Shown here: positions 33,906-42,077 of the stretch, piece after piece
Layout: each line of letters starts with the position of its first letter
How positions within the stretch are numbered: position 1 is the stretch's first letter
Assembly: GCF_900102165.1 (NCBI RefSeq)
Contig: NZ_FNBD01000005.1
Location: 293,595-357,594, forward strand
Origin: Cellulophaga baltica
GTDB lineage: Bacteria; Bacteroidota; Bacteroidia; Flavobacteriales; Flavobacteriaceae
Direction: 5' to 3'
Length of the DNA: 64,000 nt
Notes under the pieces: model-generated
Told to the model about the DNA's origin: nothing
Database searches by the model: none
Seen by the model: the letters and a program-made list of their open reading frames with translations, nothing else
Position numbers and translations under genes: made by a program

Positions 33906-34517
33906 TTCTAAAGCCGATTTAAACTGATCTGCATATTTTTTTATGGTCGCTTTATCAAAAACAGCCTCCTCATCTATCCTTCCAATACAAGGAACTTTTG
34001 TTTTCTTCAGTATAATTTCTTCTGTAGTTTTATGTTCTTTACCACTAAATAAAATTACCACATCATATTTTCTTTCTTGCAACCATCCTACGGTTAACAG
34101 CGTATGGTTTATACTTCCTAGATAGTGCCTAGAGACCACCACAACCTTGTAATTTGGCATAATGATATCTAAAATAGTATCCTCATCATTTATAGGAACT
34201 AATAATCCGCCTGCCCCTTCAATCACTAAATGATTCTCTGTTTCAGGCTCTTCTATTTTCTCTCTATCGATAACCACCCCATCTATCGCTGCTGCTGCAT
34301 GCGGACTCATAGGTGTTTTTAAAGCATAACTATTTTTATGAATTGTAGTCTTGGTATTAGAAATAAGCGCTGCAATCTTATGACTATCAGAATCCTCTAA
34401 TTCTCCCGCTTGTATAGGTTTCCAATAATCGGCCTCCAAAGCTTCTACTAGAATAGCAGATGCTATCGTTTTACCTACTTCTGTTGAGATACCTGTAACA
34501 AATAATTGTTTTTTCAT
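33897..34517 (-). CDS. bioD: Dethiobiotin synthetase
   Basis: A 206-residue P-loop enzyme that closes the ureido ring of DAPA with CO2 and ATP. It starts KKQLFVTGISTEVGKTIAS (Walker A, with the BioD-type Glu/Val), then YWKPIQAGE with the Lys/Pro motif, SPHAAA, and EGAGGLLVPIND. Its ATG overlaps the stop of the DUF2007 gene by 4 nt (ATGA). Its 3' end overlaps the convergent GT39 gene. Confidence 0.96.
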   Translation of the reverse strand: MKKQLFVTGISTEVGKTIASAILVEALEADYWKPIQAGELEDSDSHKIAALISNTKTTIHKNSYALKTPMSPHAAAAIDGVVIDREKIEEPETENHLVIEGAGGLLVPINDEDTILDIIMPNYKVVVVSRHYLGSINHTLLTVGWLQERKYDVVILFSGKEHKTTEEIILKKTKVPCIGRIDEEAVFDKATIKKYADQFKSALELL

Positions 34518-34900
34518 AAATAAGGGTTTGTAATCATCTTACAATTTAAACATTTGTATTTTCTTTTTTCAAAAAATGGGAAGAGTTTGTAAAAAATACT
34601 TTTTCGGGCATAATAGGTTTCAGATTTTTGAGCTTTACAATTAGGACAGGTAATAGGCAAACCATCATCTCCTATAGCGTACGCCCTAATACTATCATAT
34701 ATCTCTAAAGCGCGCTCTTTATCCTCCTGAAAAACTTGCACTTTTGCTCCTCCAATGGCATTACTAATCATAGGATCAGAATTTATCGTATTCTCATCCT
34801 TTACAAAAACAGTAATCCCTTCTGATTCTAATTTCGCCTTAAAAACTTGCAAATCGGAGGAATATTCAAACGTAGCAATAGTCACCCATTTATCGATCAT
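34514..34900 (-). CDS. DUF2007-domain protein with zinc ribbon, inside the bio operon
   Basis: A 128-residue cytoplasmic protein. Residues 1-75 resemble DUF2007 ('putative signal-transducing protein'): VTIATFEYSSDLQVFKAKLESEGI, then AIGGAKVQVFQEDKERALEIY. The C-terminal part carries CPNC and CLNC, a four-cysteine zinc ribbon, with a basic/aromatic stretch between. The gene sits 3 nt after bioF and overlaps bioD by 4 nt, so it is translationally coupled in the biotin operon. No biotin step lacks an enzyme that this obviously supplies; a regulatory or chaperone role is possible, or it may be a passenger. Confidence 0.8.
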   Translation of the reverse strand: MIDKWVTIATFEYSSDLQVFKAKLESEGITVFVKDENTINSDPMISNAIGGAKVQVFQEDKERALEIYDSIRAYAIGDDGLPITCPNCKAQKSETYYARKSIFYKLFPFFEKRKYKCLNCKMITNPYL

Positions 34901-34903
34901 ATA

Positions 34904-36064
34904 TCAATGCATTAATTTTTTCAATACCGTTAAAACATCAAAAATTTCCTCCTTTGTATTATAACTATGTAAACAAAATCGGAGTCGCTCTTGCCCTTTA
35001 GCAACTGTAGGCGATAAAATTGCTTTTACTCCAAAATTATTATTTTGTAAGACTGATGCCAAATTTTTCACCTTTTCATTCCCTGAGATTACACAGCATT
35101 GAATGGCGGAATTACTATCAATAAAAAAAGCTTTAAGCTCTAAGTTTTCTAATTGATTTTTAAAGTACTTAATATTATTTTTTAGCCTTGAAATTGATGC
35201 TGATGTAGCAAGCTCTTGATAAGCCAGATAAATTGTAGCCAAGGAATGTGGAGGCAGCCCTGTAGTATATATAAAACTACGGGAAAAGTTAACTAAATAC
35301 TCTTTTAGCTGCATACTTCCTAAAATTGCTGCGCCGTGGCAACCCATCCCTTTTCCAAAAGTAACGATTTGTGCAAATACTTGATGGGCAATATTTAATT
35401 CAGCAACTAGACCTCGGCCTTCTTTTCCGAAAACACCTAAGGCATGCGCTTCATCTACCACAAAATGGAGTTTGTGCATTTCACAAAAATTAGCAAACGC
35501 TACAAGATTTGGTGAATCTCCATCCATAGAAAAAACAGACTCCGTCACCACATAAACCTCGACTCCTGCACCCTGATGTTTCTCTAATTCTAAAACCCGA
35601 CTAATAACACGCTGTAAATCTTTTACATTATTATGCTTAAACTTATATCCTTTAGCTGTACTAAGTGCAATACCATCACGGATACTCGCATGAATATACT
35701 CATCATAAAAAATATAATCTCCGCGTTGCGGGATGGCGCTAAAAAAACCAACATTAGCATCGTATCCAGAATTAAATACTAAGGCAGTAGCTGTAGCATG
35801 GAAGTTTGCTATCCTGTCCTCTACTTCAATATACAGATCATAATTTCCCGAAATTAATCGAGAACCAGTAGCACCATTTAATTTCAGATTCTTTTCTGCC
35901 AATAAAGCAACAGCACCCTCAAAAATTACGGTGTTTTTTGCAAAACCTAAATAATCATTGGAAGAAAAATCTATCAGATTTTGTTGTACCGGCAGAGACC
36001 GAAGCGCGTTAAGTCCTCTGCGGTCTTCTAGTTTTTTAGTTAATTTTTCTGGAAAGCTAGCCAT
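34904..36064 (-). CDS. bioF: 8-amino-7-oxononanoate synthase (BioF)
   Basis: A 386-residue PLP-dependent alpha-oxoamine synthase that condenses pimeloyl thioester with alanine. NLIDFSSNDYLGFAK, NGATGSRLISGNYDLYIEVE, FVVDEAHALGVFGKEGRGL and the PLP lysine in VTFGKGMGCHGAAILGS are characteristic. The related Kbl (glycine C-acetyltransferase) is excluded mainly by context, since bioD follows. It is the first gene of bioF-DUF2007-bioD. The region upstream (36065-36268) is AT-rich and should hold the promoter. Confidence 0.93.
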   Translation of the reverse strand: MASFPEKLTKKLEDRRGLNALRSLPVQQNLIDFSSNDYLGFAKNTVIFEGAVALLAEKNLKLNGATGSRLISGNYDLYIEVEDRIANFHATATALVFNSGYDANVGFFSAIPQRGDYIFYDEYIHASIRDGIALSTAKGYKFKHNNVKDLQRVISRVLELEKHQGAGVEVYVVTESVFSMDGDSPNLVAFANFCEMHKLHFVVDEAHALGVFGKEGRGLVAELNIAHQVFAQIVTFGKGMGCHGAAILGSMQLKEYLVNFSRSFIYTTGLPPHSLATIYLAYQELATSASISRLKNNIKYFKNQLENLELKAFFIDSNSAIQCCVISGNEKVKNLASVLQNNNFGVKAILSPTVAKGQERLRFCLHSYNTKEEIFDVLTVLKKLMH

Positions 36065-36268
36065 AACACAAAGGTAATATTAACTATAGTAGACGATTTA
36101 GAAAAGGTGTTATATTTTTTAATCTATTTACTACAGAAACACGAGTAAACAATACTCTTGAATGATGAAAGAATCCTATTATGAGAATATATTTTCATGT
36201 AATTCATCGAAAATATTATATAAATCTAGTATATTTAACGTAATTTTAACTAAATAACCGTATTTCTA

Positions 36269-36633
36269 TTGACGAAATTATTACTTCTACTCTTTATGTT
36301 CAGCACCTATTGCTATTCTCAAAGTATTAATTTTGACCAGCTTGATAAAGAGAAATGGTTAAGAAATGAAAATTCAGACACTCATTAGATTCAAATATAG
36401 ATACAGAGCAAAATAAAATTTATATGTATTCAACTCATAGCATCAATGAAAAGTATTTGAAAGTGTCGACTTTGAAATATGATTTGACCACAATTACAAT
36501 CCAATTAATAGCTCTTGGTAAAATTGGTTTAATAATTCTTGAATTAAACGCTATTTCAAGTAATTCTGAAACATGGAAATTCGCCCTAAATAAAATAAAA
36601 AACGAATCTTCAATTAATTATAAAATGAAATAA
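36269..36633 (+). pseudogene. Degraded gene for a small exported protein
   Basis: A TTG at 36269 (or ATG 36296) opens a frame with a clear signal peptide (MTKLLLLLFMFSTYCYSQ), reading through INFDQLDKEKW to a stop at 36386-36388. The frame ahead of the next ORF is open from about 36370 (HSLDSNIDTEQNK) and runs to 36633, and the two join by one frameshift near 36370-36385. So this looks like one gene broken by an indel. Product unknown. The rest of the 660-nt gap (36065-36268 and 36634-36724) shows no gene. Confidence 0.5.
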
Positions 36634-36724
36634 AACGACCATTTATTACAATTGTTAGTTAAAATTCAATTAAAAATAAAAAAGTAGATAGTCCGTTAAA
36701 TAAAAAATTATAAGCTATAACTAT

Positions 36725-38233
36725 ATGAAATTTAATATTCAAATTCTTACTTTAATTTGCTTTGCAAGTTTCTTCAGTTGTTCTTCAGATGATGAAGCTC
36801 CTCCAAAGATTATTGTAGTAGAAGAAGAAGTAATTGAAGATACCGCCATTATCAATCTCACAAGCGAAGAATCGAACGAAATTGACTTTGGTGATGTTGT
36901 TACTAATATAACGAGTACAAGAGTTTTCACCATTCATAATTCTGGAAATTCAGATTTAAAAATTGCTAACATTATTATTCCAGATAATTATACCATTGAT
37001 TTATTAACAAGCATTATTCCTTCTAATCAAAGTAAGGAGTTTACAGTCACTTTTACGCCAACGGACATTGTGGATTATACAGATTTAATCAAAATTGAAT
37101 CTAATGCTACAAGTGGTACTGGTAGTATAATAATAAAAGGAATTGGAGTAAATTCAATCTATGACGGCTCAGTAACATTAATAACTCAGGATGAAGTTGA
37201 AGACTTTGCTAAATCAGGATATACAGAAATCACGGGAGCATTATTTATTGGAAATATTAATAATTTTTCTCCGATCAACAGCCTAGCTAGCTTAAATAAA
37301 ATTACAGAAGTAGGTAGTCTACAAGTTATTAGTACGACCGCATTGGAAGATTTAACAGGACTAGAAAACTTGAATGTAACAGTCAGCATTCAATTATTAT
37401 CAAATTCTGCCTTGAAAAATGTAGATGCCCTACTTAGTGTTACTAAGCTATCTAGTTATTTAAGTCTTTTATCTAACACGGCATTAACGCAAATTAATGG
37501 CTTATCGAACATATCAGAAATAGGAGATAATTTACGTGTTAATAATCATCCTAATTTAATTAATCTTGATGGCCTAGCCAATATAATAACAGTTAAGAAT
37601 AAACTTTATATAGAGAACAACTCACTGATTGAAAATTTAAATGGACTATCATCTCTTCAGTCCGTAAGTTCAGTCAGCATTCGATATAATGCAGAACTCT
37701 ATAGTTACTGTGGAATAAAATCATTGCTTACAAACAAGGGTATAGGAGAAGATTATTTCAGACCAAGATTTAACCGTTATAACCCATCCTCATATACAAT
37801 AGAAGATTTTGATTGTGAAAAAATAATACCTGATGGAATTATTCATAGTGATACCGGTTATGGGATTTCTGAACAGAAAGATATTGATTACCTTATTTCT
37901 AATGATTTTCATGGTATTGATGGAGGTCTAATTATTTCCTCCGAAAATATAACTTCCTTAGAGTCACTTAGTTTTTTAAAGACAGTATCTGGATCTATAA
38001 GGATTAATGATACAGCTTTAACAAACCTAAACGGCTTGGAAAACTTAACTAATGTAGCGCAAATTTATATTTTAAATAATTTAACTCTTTCAGATTATTG
38101 TGGTCTTTCACCGCTCATAGTTAATGGCTCTTTAGGTGAAAATTTATACCCGTCAAGTGAACCTTTTTATACTGTTGATAATTTATATAACCCCACCTTA
38201 GCAGATATCCAAAATGGTCTATGTAGCGAATAA
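36725..38233 (+). CDS. Surface lipoprotein with choice-of-anchor-D and receptor-L-like repeats
   Basis: A 502-residue lipoprotein: lipobox SFFSC (Cys19) then acidic SSDDE, a common surface-export signal in flavobacteria. Residues about 42-142 resemble an ASPM/SPD-2/Hydin (choice-of-anchor D) Ig-like domain (NEIDFGDVVTNI...VFTIHNSGNSDLKI...TFTPTD). Two units follow (about 150-365 and 385-502) built from leucine-rich receptor-L-like strands (LTGLENL, INGLSNISEIGDNLRV, LDGLANI). Each closes with YCG(I/L)..L and an NxYNP/C tail, so the module is duplicated. Such proteins probably bind glycans or surfaces. Its coding AT content is high, like its surroundings. Confidence 0.82.
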   Translation: MKFNIQILTLICFASFFSCSSDDEAPPKIIVVEEEVIEDTAIINLTSEESNEIDFGDVVTNITSTRVFTIHNSGNSDLKIANIIIPDNYTIDLLTSIIPSNQSKEFTVTFTPTDIVDYTDLIKIESNATSGTGSIIIKGIGVNSIYDGSVTLITQDEVEDFAKSGYTEITGALFIGNINNFSPINSLASLNKITEVGSLQVISTTALEDLTGLENLNVTVSIQLLSNSALKNVDALLSVTKLSSYLSLLSNTALTQINGLSNISEIGDNLRVNNHPNLINLDGLANIITVKNKLYIENNSLIENLNGLSSLQSVSSVSIRYNAELYSYCGIKSLLTNKGIGEDYFRPRFNRYNPSSYTIEDFDCEKIIPDGIIHSDTGYGISEQKDIDYLISNDFHGIDGGLIISSENITSLESLSFLKTVSGSIRINDTALTNLNGLENLTNVAQIYILNNLTLSDYCGLSPLIVNGSLGENLYPSSEPFYTVDNLYNPTLADIQNGLCSE

Positions 38234-38279
38234 AACAAAAGACGAATGATAGAATGAATCAAAAATGAAATACACAAAA

Positions 38280-38342
38280 CATCCCCTTTGAAGGGGCGGC
38301 ATAGCGTGAGGTATAAGCGAGCTGTAGCTATGACAGGGGATG
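38280..38342 (+). repeat. GC-rich interspersed repeat, copy A
   Basis: A 63-bp element bounded by CATCCCCT and AGGGGATG, with nested arms CATAGC (38300-38305) and GCTATG (38327-38332) and an internal CCCCTT-TG-AAGGGG dyad. It is far more GC-rich than its surroundings. It resembles the short mobile-looking repeats (REP/MITE-like) found between genes in flavobacteria. It may also terminate the preceding lipoprotein transcript. Confidence 0.6.
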
Positions 38343-38415
38343 AAAAAAAGCTCAAGAAAAAAAGGTAGGTTGAAACATAAAAGCAAAAAATAAAATGACA
38401 TACTGTGCGCAGAAT

Positions 38416-38450
38416 ACCCCTGCCCATCGGCTGTCCCCTCAAAGGGACAA
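38416..38450 (-). repeat. GC-rich interspersed repeat, shorter copy B, inverted
   Basis: On the minus strand this reads GTCCCTTTGAGGGGACAGCC...GGCAGGGG, clearly related to copy A at 38280-38342 (CCCCTTTGAAGGGGCGGC...ACAGGGG) but in the opposite direction and shorter. GTCCC/GGGAC forms its own small stem. The two copies flank about 75 bp of AT-rich sequence without a gene. Confidence 0.5.
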
Positions 38451-38546
38451 TTCCTAATAGCTACATTTCTTACGGAAATAAATTCTGTGAGCCCACTTTT
38501 TCTCTTAATTGAAAATACTATCTTAGTCCACCTAAATAGTATTTAC

Positions 38547-40346
38547 ATGAAAGCACTACTTCTACTCACGATCCTTTTTCTTTCAATTAGTAGCAACGCA
38601 CAAACCAACAGTTATACCATTTCTTTTGAAAATGCGGTGCACCACGAAGCAGAAATTACGGCTACATTCCCTAAAATTACTTCAGAAATTTTTAGTGTAC
38701 GTATGAGTAGAACATCTCCAGGGAGGTATGCATTACATGAGTTTGCTAAAAATATCTATGCTGTTAAAGCAACAGATGGCCAGGGAAAATCTCTGGCTAT
38801 AAAGCGTCCAAACCCATACCAATGGGATATTTCTGGGCATGATGGTACCGTCAACATCAGCTATACCCTATTTGCAGATCGTGCAGATGGTACGTATTCT
38901 CAGATTGATGAAACCCATGCACATTTAAATATCCCAGCTACCTTTATGTATGCCCCTGAATTTTCAGAACGTAAAATCAATGTAAATTTTCAGCCTAGAG
39001 AAGATCTAAATTGGAAGATTGCTACACAGCTACCTTTGGTTTCTAATACCACGTATAGCGCAGACAACCTTCAGTATTTTATGGATAGCCCTACGGAGTT
39101 GAGTAATTTTGGAATGCGCGAATTTGAGGTTACGGAAGCAGATGGAAAAAAGAAAAACATCCGCTTTGTACTGCATCATAATGGAACTGAAGCCGAACTA
39201 GACACCTATTTTGAGAAAATAAAAAAGACTGTCTTGGCTGAAAAAGCAGTTTTCGGGGAGCTTGCAAATTTTGATTATGGCACCTATACTTTTCTAGCCT
39301 GTTATATTCCTAATGCTTCTGGAGATGGTATGGAACACAGAAACTCCACTATTCTTACCAATACACGTAGCTTAGCAGAGGGCGGAATGGAAAAAAATAT
39401 GGGAACCGTTTCTCATGAATTTTTTCATAGCTGGAATGTAGAACGCATACGACCAAAAAGCTTAGAGCCTTTTAATTTTGAAGAAGCTAATATGAGTGGC
39501 GAGTTATGGTTTGCAGAGGGGTTTACGAGCTATTACACCAACCTAATATTATGTAGAGCAAAACTAATTACAGACCAAGAATATGTAGAGGGTATAACAG
39601 GCACCTTTAATTATGTATGGAATTCTCCAGCAAGACAATTTTTTAATCCGATAGAAATGAGCTACCAAGCTCCTTTTGTAGATGCTGCTACTTCTGTAGA
39701 CCCTGTAAACCGAGAGAATACATTTATATCTTATTATTCTTATGGTAGTATTCTAGGACTAGCACTAGATTTATCGTTAAGAGAAAAAGGCTTGAATTTG
39801 GATGATTTTATGAAACTGGTATGGACTACCTACGGAAAAAAAGAGATTCCTTATACCGTAAAAAATCTTAATGAAAGCTTGAATACCTATGCGGGGAAAG
39901 ATTTTGGTGATGCTTTTTTCAATGCGTACATCTATAATGGTAATATGCCAGACTATACCACATTGTTCAAAACCGTTGGCGTTACCTTAAGCCAACAAGC
40001 AGCTGTTGCTAATTTTGGCGCATCAGTTACTATTAATGCTAGCCTACAAGGAGAAATAAGAAGAAACACCACTATTGGAAGTCCTGCATATTTAGGCGGA
40101 CTAGAGAAAGGAGATTTTATAACTAAAATAAACGGACAAGCATTACCAAGCAGCACTAATTTTGAAGACTATATAAAAACCTTTCCCGTAGGAACGGAAC
40201 TAACTATAGACTTCCTTAGAAATGCGGAACCACAAAAAACAACGGTAAAGCTTGCCTCAAATCCTGAGTACAGCATAAAACTAGCCGATAATCCGTCTAA
40301 AAAAACTCTCAAAAACAGAACTGCATGGCTAAATGTTCAAGAGTAA
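38547..40346 (+). CDS. M61 family metallopeptidase with PDZ domain
   Basis: A 599-residue exported zinc peptidase of the glycyl aminopeptidase (M61) type. The signal peptide ends SSNAQ (about residue 19). An N-terminal beta domain is followed by the thermolysin-like catalytic domain with HEFFH at residues 290-294 and the downstream Glu in LWFAEGFTSYYT. The C-terminal PDZ domain (about 500-585, IGSPAYLGGLEKGDFITKINGQ) binds C-termini or substrates. I start at ATG 38547 since it opens the signal peptide; ATG 38487 would add 20 residues in front. Likely periplasmic or surface peptide turnover. Confidence 0.93.
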   Translation: MKALLLLTILFLSISSNAQTNSYTISFENAVHHEAEITATFPKITSEIFSVRMSRTSPGRYALHEFAKNIYAVKATDGQGKSLAIKRPNPYQWDISGHDGTVNISYTLFADRADGTYSQIDETHAHLNIPATFMYAPEFSERKINVNFQPREDLNWKIATQLPLVSNTTYSADNLQYFMDSPTELSNFGMREFEVTEADGKKKNIRFVLHHNGTEAELDTYFEKIKKTVLAEKAVFGELANFDYGTYTFLACYIPNASGDGMEHRNSTILTNTRSLAEGGMEKNMGTVSHEFFHSWNVERIRPKSLEPFNFEEANMSGELWFAEGFTSYYTNLILCRAKLITDQEYVEGITGTFNYVWNSPARQFFNPIEMSYQAPFVDAATSVDPVNRENTFISYYSYGSILGLALDLSLREKGLNLDDFMKLVWTTYGKKEIPYTVKNLNESLNTYAGKDFGDAFFNAYIYNGNMPDYTTLFKTVGVTLSQQAAVANFGASVTINASLQGEIRRNTTIGSPAYLGGLEKGDFITKINGQALPSSTNFEDYIKTFPVGTELTIDFLRNAEPQKTTVKLASNPEYSIKLADNPSKKTLKNRTAWLNVQE

Positions 40347-40426
40347 ACTAGTGACTATTGCTAGCACTACATAGATCTTACTATAAGAAATATGTTGCAC
40401 TGCCTCAAGGGTTTAGATTGTTAAGA

Positions 40427-40732
40427 TTACTCTAGGCTAAAAACAACTTTCGGGTTCTTTTTAGTTGTTGATTTCTTTTGCATCTTGGCCGCTATCAATT
40501 TAGAATATGCTAGCTGATTGGCTGCTATTTGCTTTAAATCATCAGACAAAGGCTTAGCTTTCTTTTGGACAGTTCTGGTGGGTGCAAATTGTTTCTTAGG
40601 AGAACCCTTGAAAAAATTAATACCGAATTCAGCCAAAATTTGGTCTAAACTATGAGTCGATTGTTTTTTAGAGATGGTTAATTCTCTTTTAGAAGTGCTT
40701 TTAAACTCCTTTTTAAATAATGTAGAAAACAT
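40427..40732 (-). CDS. Small basic hypothetical protein
   Basis: A 101-residue, strongly basic protein with no signal or membrane segment. It has scattered Lys/Arg/Ser and a helical middle (LDQILAEFGINFF) and C-terminal helix (DDLKQIAANQLAYSKLIAAKMQKK). Not recognised. Composition suggests binding to nucleic acid or an acidic partner. It stands alone between the M61 peptidase and the polysaccharide locus, facing away from upxY. Codon use looks coding-like, and the length supports a real gene. Confidence 0.6.
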   Translation of the reverse strand: MFSTLFKKEFKSTSKRELTISKKQSTHSLDQILAEFGINFFKGSPKKQFAPTRTVQKKAKPLSDDLKQIAANQLAYSKLIAAKMQKKSTTKKNPKVVFSLE

Positions 40733-40900
40733 AAGTAGTTAATTTGGGTTCTGTAAAGTTAACGATATATTTTCGTAAATCGTACAAATTTCATTAAAAA
40801 TTAAAGAATTTTCCTACATTTCTCATTGCAAGGAAATAAGCATCTAATTTTCAAGTACTTACGAAACAAACGTCATATAAGCACAAAGAGTAGTCTATTT

Positions 40901-40932
40901 GATAGCGTTAACAATAAAACCGATAGCGCTAA
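40901..40932 (+). promoter_or_regulatory. Helically phased direct repeats upstream of upxY
   Basis: GATAGCGTTAA (40901-40911) and GATAGCGCTAA (40922-40932) are direct repeats whose starts are exactly 21 nt apart, two helical turns. They lie about 90-120 nt before the upxY ATG. This is the geometry of a tandem activator site. Confidence 0.45.
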
Positions 40933-41020
40933 GACTGCCAAAAATAGCATGATTTTAAAGGTATTATTTTGAGAATATGAGGCTTATCTATATATTCCCC
41001 CTTTATTAAGAGAAGTTTCT

Positions 41021-41494
41021 ATGAATTGGTATGTAGTCTATGTACAATCTAAAAAAGAAAAAAAAGTAGCCGATGTCTTGCAACAAATGCAGATAGAAGT
41101 GTACTGCCCTCTTATCAAAGAAGTTAGGCAATGGAGTGATCGTAAAAAAACCATTGAAAGCCCACTATTTAAATCGTATGTATTTGTGAGGCTGCATGAT
41201 AAAGACCGGTCTAATGTATTTAGCGTACCGGGTGTAGTCCGTTATTTGTTTTGGTTGGGGCAACCCGCTATTGTTCGCGATGAAGAGATTAGCATTATAA
41301 AAAAATGGTTAGAAGATGATACCATTGAAGAAATTACCCTCCATAAATTACTCCCAGGAGATGAAATTCTCATAAAAAATGGCCTCCTAAAAGATAAAAA
41401 AGCCATCATCCAAGAAATAGGAAAAAAAAGAATGCGCTTGGCCTTACCAGGATTAAATATTATTATCAATGCAAAAATTAAAGATGTTGTTTAA
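41021..41494 (+). CDS. UpxY family transcription antiterminator (NusG-like)
   Basis: A 157-residue NusG paralogue. The NGN domain occupies about 1-100 (NWYVVYVQSKKEKKVADVLQ, VYCPLIKEVRQWSDRKK, LFKSYVFVRL, VPGVVRYLFWLGQPAIV) and a KOW domain the C-terminus (LPGDEILIKNG...AIIQEIGKKRMRLALPGL). In Bacteroides, UpxY proteins are encoded first in capsule operons and stop premature termination in the leader of their own locus. Here it is likewise first, followed by a 583-nt structured leader and the polysaccharide genes. Confidence 0.92.
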   Translation: MNWYVVYVQSKKEKKVADVLQQMQIEVYCPLIKEVRQWSDRKKTIESPLFKSYVFVRLHDKDRSNVFSVPGVVRYLFWLGQPAIVRDEEISIIKKWLEDDTIEEITLHKLLPGDEILIKNGLLKDKKAIIQEIGKKRMRLALPGLNIIINAKIKDVV

Positions 41495-42077
41495 CCTACT
41501 GTTTACCAACCACTAAACAGATTTAAAAACTACGGCTCTTTTATTTCAAATTCACTTCGAATAGTTCTGTATTAGCACATTTAAAATCTACAATTTGTGC
41601 TGCTAAAATAGCTCCTCAACGCACTTCATCGATAAAAATTGTTACACAACAGCAAATGCCTTCAGAAAGGTTTGTAAAACGCTTACGCATATCTCAGATT
41701 GTTAAGGTTGCAAATAGAATATTTTCACAAACACCTCCTTTTAATTATCGACTTCACAAATCTCAACAGACTTTCAAAAGAAACCTTGTACCATCAAAAT
41801 AGCCTGTTTAATTTTACAACTTAATTTGTTTTTAAGCCCAATGTGGAAAACCACATTCGTAATAAAATTGGCCGCCATAACTTAGCAGCATCTAAAAACA
41901 TTTTACAACCGTAATCCCAATATGTGGTTTACGGCGCGGAGCGCTAAAAAAGACTCAACTTAATAGCAACTAAAATACCCCGCAAACAAAGAGTAATTTC
42001 CTTATAATTTAAATTTCGAAGTCTTTCAGCAGCTTATTTACGTACTTCGAAGTAATAACCTTTAACATAGTCAACAT
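41495..42077 (+). promoter_or_regulatory. 583-nt structured leader between upxY and gmd
   Basis: No ORF of note. Several hairpins: AGCACA/TGTGCT (41574-41601); AATGTGG-AAAA-CCACATT (41840-41857); CCGTAA/TTACGG (41909-41934); GCGC-GGA-GCGC (41934-41944); TTCGAAGT/ACTTCGAA (42015-42051), just before gmd. A second ATGTGG (41922-41927) can compete for CCACATT, so two structures exclude each other. Leader control by UpxY is inferred from Bacteroides capsule loci. Confidence 0.5.

Noticed and set aside
38167..38442. Minus-strand ORF of 91 codons across the GC-rich repeats
   Set aside because: It runs through the inverted repeats and the end of the lipoprotein gene, with no protein-like pattern.
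41242..41469. Minus-strand ORF inside upxY
   Set aside because: Shadow of the UpxY coding frame; the plus-strand protein has clear NusG and KOW signatures.
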